From the NCBI GenBank assembly GCA_019661855.1, contig JAIFWM010000004.1, positions 1 through 19,499 of the forward strand: DNA of 19,499 bases. Reading direction: 5' to 3'. The DNA comes from Candidatus Parcubacteria bacterium (GTDB lineage: Bacteria; Patescibacteriota; Minisyncoccia; Phycocordibacterales; SBAW01). Made by a program: the position numbers and the translations under genes. The notes beneath the pieces were generated by a model. It saw only the letters and a list, made by a program, of their open reading frames with translations, was not told where the DNA came from and searched no databases. Shown here one piece after another: positions 19,086-19,499 of the stretch (positions within the stretch are counted from its first letter, which is position 1; every line of letters starts with the position of its first letter).

Positions 19086-19499
19086 ATGAACTATCACCCC
19101 GAACATCAGTATCTCTATTTACTTCGCGAGACTTTAGCAGGGGAGGAACAAGTCGACAAAGGCACTGGGGTTAAAACCTATAGTGTTTTTGGTCGTCAGA
19201 TTCGTTTTGATTTGTCGAAAGACTTTCCTCTCCTCACGACTAAAAAAGTATATTGGCAGGGAGTGTTGCACGAGCTCTACTGGTTTCTTTCGGGGCAAAG
19301 CAATATTAAGTACTTGGTAGACAACAACGTGCATATTTGGGACGACTACCCATACAAAATCTATCAAGAAAAATATTCGAAGATGGGCATTGTGCTCACG
19401 AAGGATGAGTTTATAAACAGGATTGCCGTTGATCCGGAATTTGCTAAGCAGCATGGTGAACTGCCTCATATCTATGGAGAACTGTGGCGCCGCTGGCCT
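19086..19499 (+). CDS. thyA: Thymidylate synthase, partial (right edge)
   Basis: 138 residues before the window ends. ThyA methylates dUMP to dTMP using methylene-tetrahydrofolate, yielding dihydrofolate for folA. Seen: DKGTGVKTYSVFGRQIRFDLSKDFPLLTTKKVYWQGVLHELYWFLSGQSNIKYLVDNNVHIWDDY, diagnostic of the ThyA N-terminal half, including the folate- and dUMP-contacting Arg, and LPHIYGELWRRW matching GxxYGxQWR (Glu-Leu for Lys-Gln). An insertion of about 25 residues (KIYQEKYSKMGIVLTKDEF) precedes it, as in longer ThyA forms. The catalytic Cys lies beyond the edge. Confidence 0.95.
   Translation, partial: MNYHPEHQYLYLLRETLAGEEQVDKGTGVKTYSVFGRQIRFDLSKDFPLLTTKKVYWQGVLHELYWFLSGQSNIKYLVDNNVHIWDDYPYKIYQEKYSKMGIVLTKDEFINRIAVDPEFAKQHGELPHIYGELWRRWP

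Overview
The window looks like a bacterial chromosome segment from the Candidate Phyla Radiation (Patescibacteria), most likely Parcubacteria. This is an inference from small compact genes, a Mur ligase without the usual N-terminal domain, several CPR-style small membrane proteins, rplK not followed by rplA (established knowledge: one large Parcubacteria clade lacks ribosomal protein L1), and start codons that mostly sit 6-9 nt after a -10 box with no Shine-Dalgarno. No rRNA gene is present, so the lineage cannot be fixed from this window alone.

Layout. 1-1080 (minus): ruvA followed by a Mur ligase that runs off the left edge, joined by an ATGA overlap. 1105-1347: rpsT. 1351-3396 (minus): a large secreted polysaccharide deacetylase with a duplicated beta-sandwich domain. 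3471-4232: a secreted barrel-like protein. 4243-4914 (minus): tRNA-Arg(GCG), a small membrane protein and tRNA-Ser(TGA). 4937-6283: ruvX, a tRNA-binding protein and a YqaA/DedA-type membrane protein. 6296-7145: tRNA-Arg(TCT), tRNA-Val and a pseudouridine synthase whose ATG uses the last A of the tRNA CCA end. 7168-7752: rplS and tRNA-Leu. 7899-9087: a 1.1-kb unit with one hypothetical membrane-anchored gene, bounded by a 73-bp direct repeat that copies the promoter and 5' end of the next gene. 9036-10125: a TerC/DUF475 membrane protein and tRNA-His. 10283-10771: Hsp20 with a CIRCE-shaped inverted repeat upstream. 10854-13113: three pseudopilins, each paired with a tiny membrane protein. 13115-15500: a coiled-coil membrane protein, mscL, a DsbA-like thiol oxidoreductase and a SIMPL protein. 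15584-16756: secE-nusG-rplK. 16812-19499: a nucleotide-metabolism group (DNPH1-like protein, folA, CYTH protein, dcd, partial thyA).

How the genes work together. ruvA and ruvX serve DNA recombination and repair or rRNA maturation. rpsT, rplS, rplK, nusG, secE, six tRNAs and the pseudouridine synthase serve gene expression and export. The pseudopilins share a conserved pair of cysteines, which fits a downstream DsbA-like protein making disulfides in the cell envelope. folA, dcd and thyA together supply dTMP. No gene-free stretch exceeds 300 bases; the longest (7753-7987) holds a terminator, overlapping hairpins and one copy of the 73-bp repeat.

The most notable signals are: the 73-bp repeat whose only mismatch turns the ATG of the copied gene into ATA; the tRNA-Val/pseudouridine synthase one-base overlap; the recurrent leaderless promoter layout; the three pilin plus micro-membrane-protein modules; the CIRCE-geometry operator; and a DNPH1-like protein lacking the catalytic Glu.
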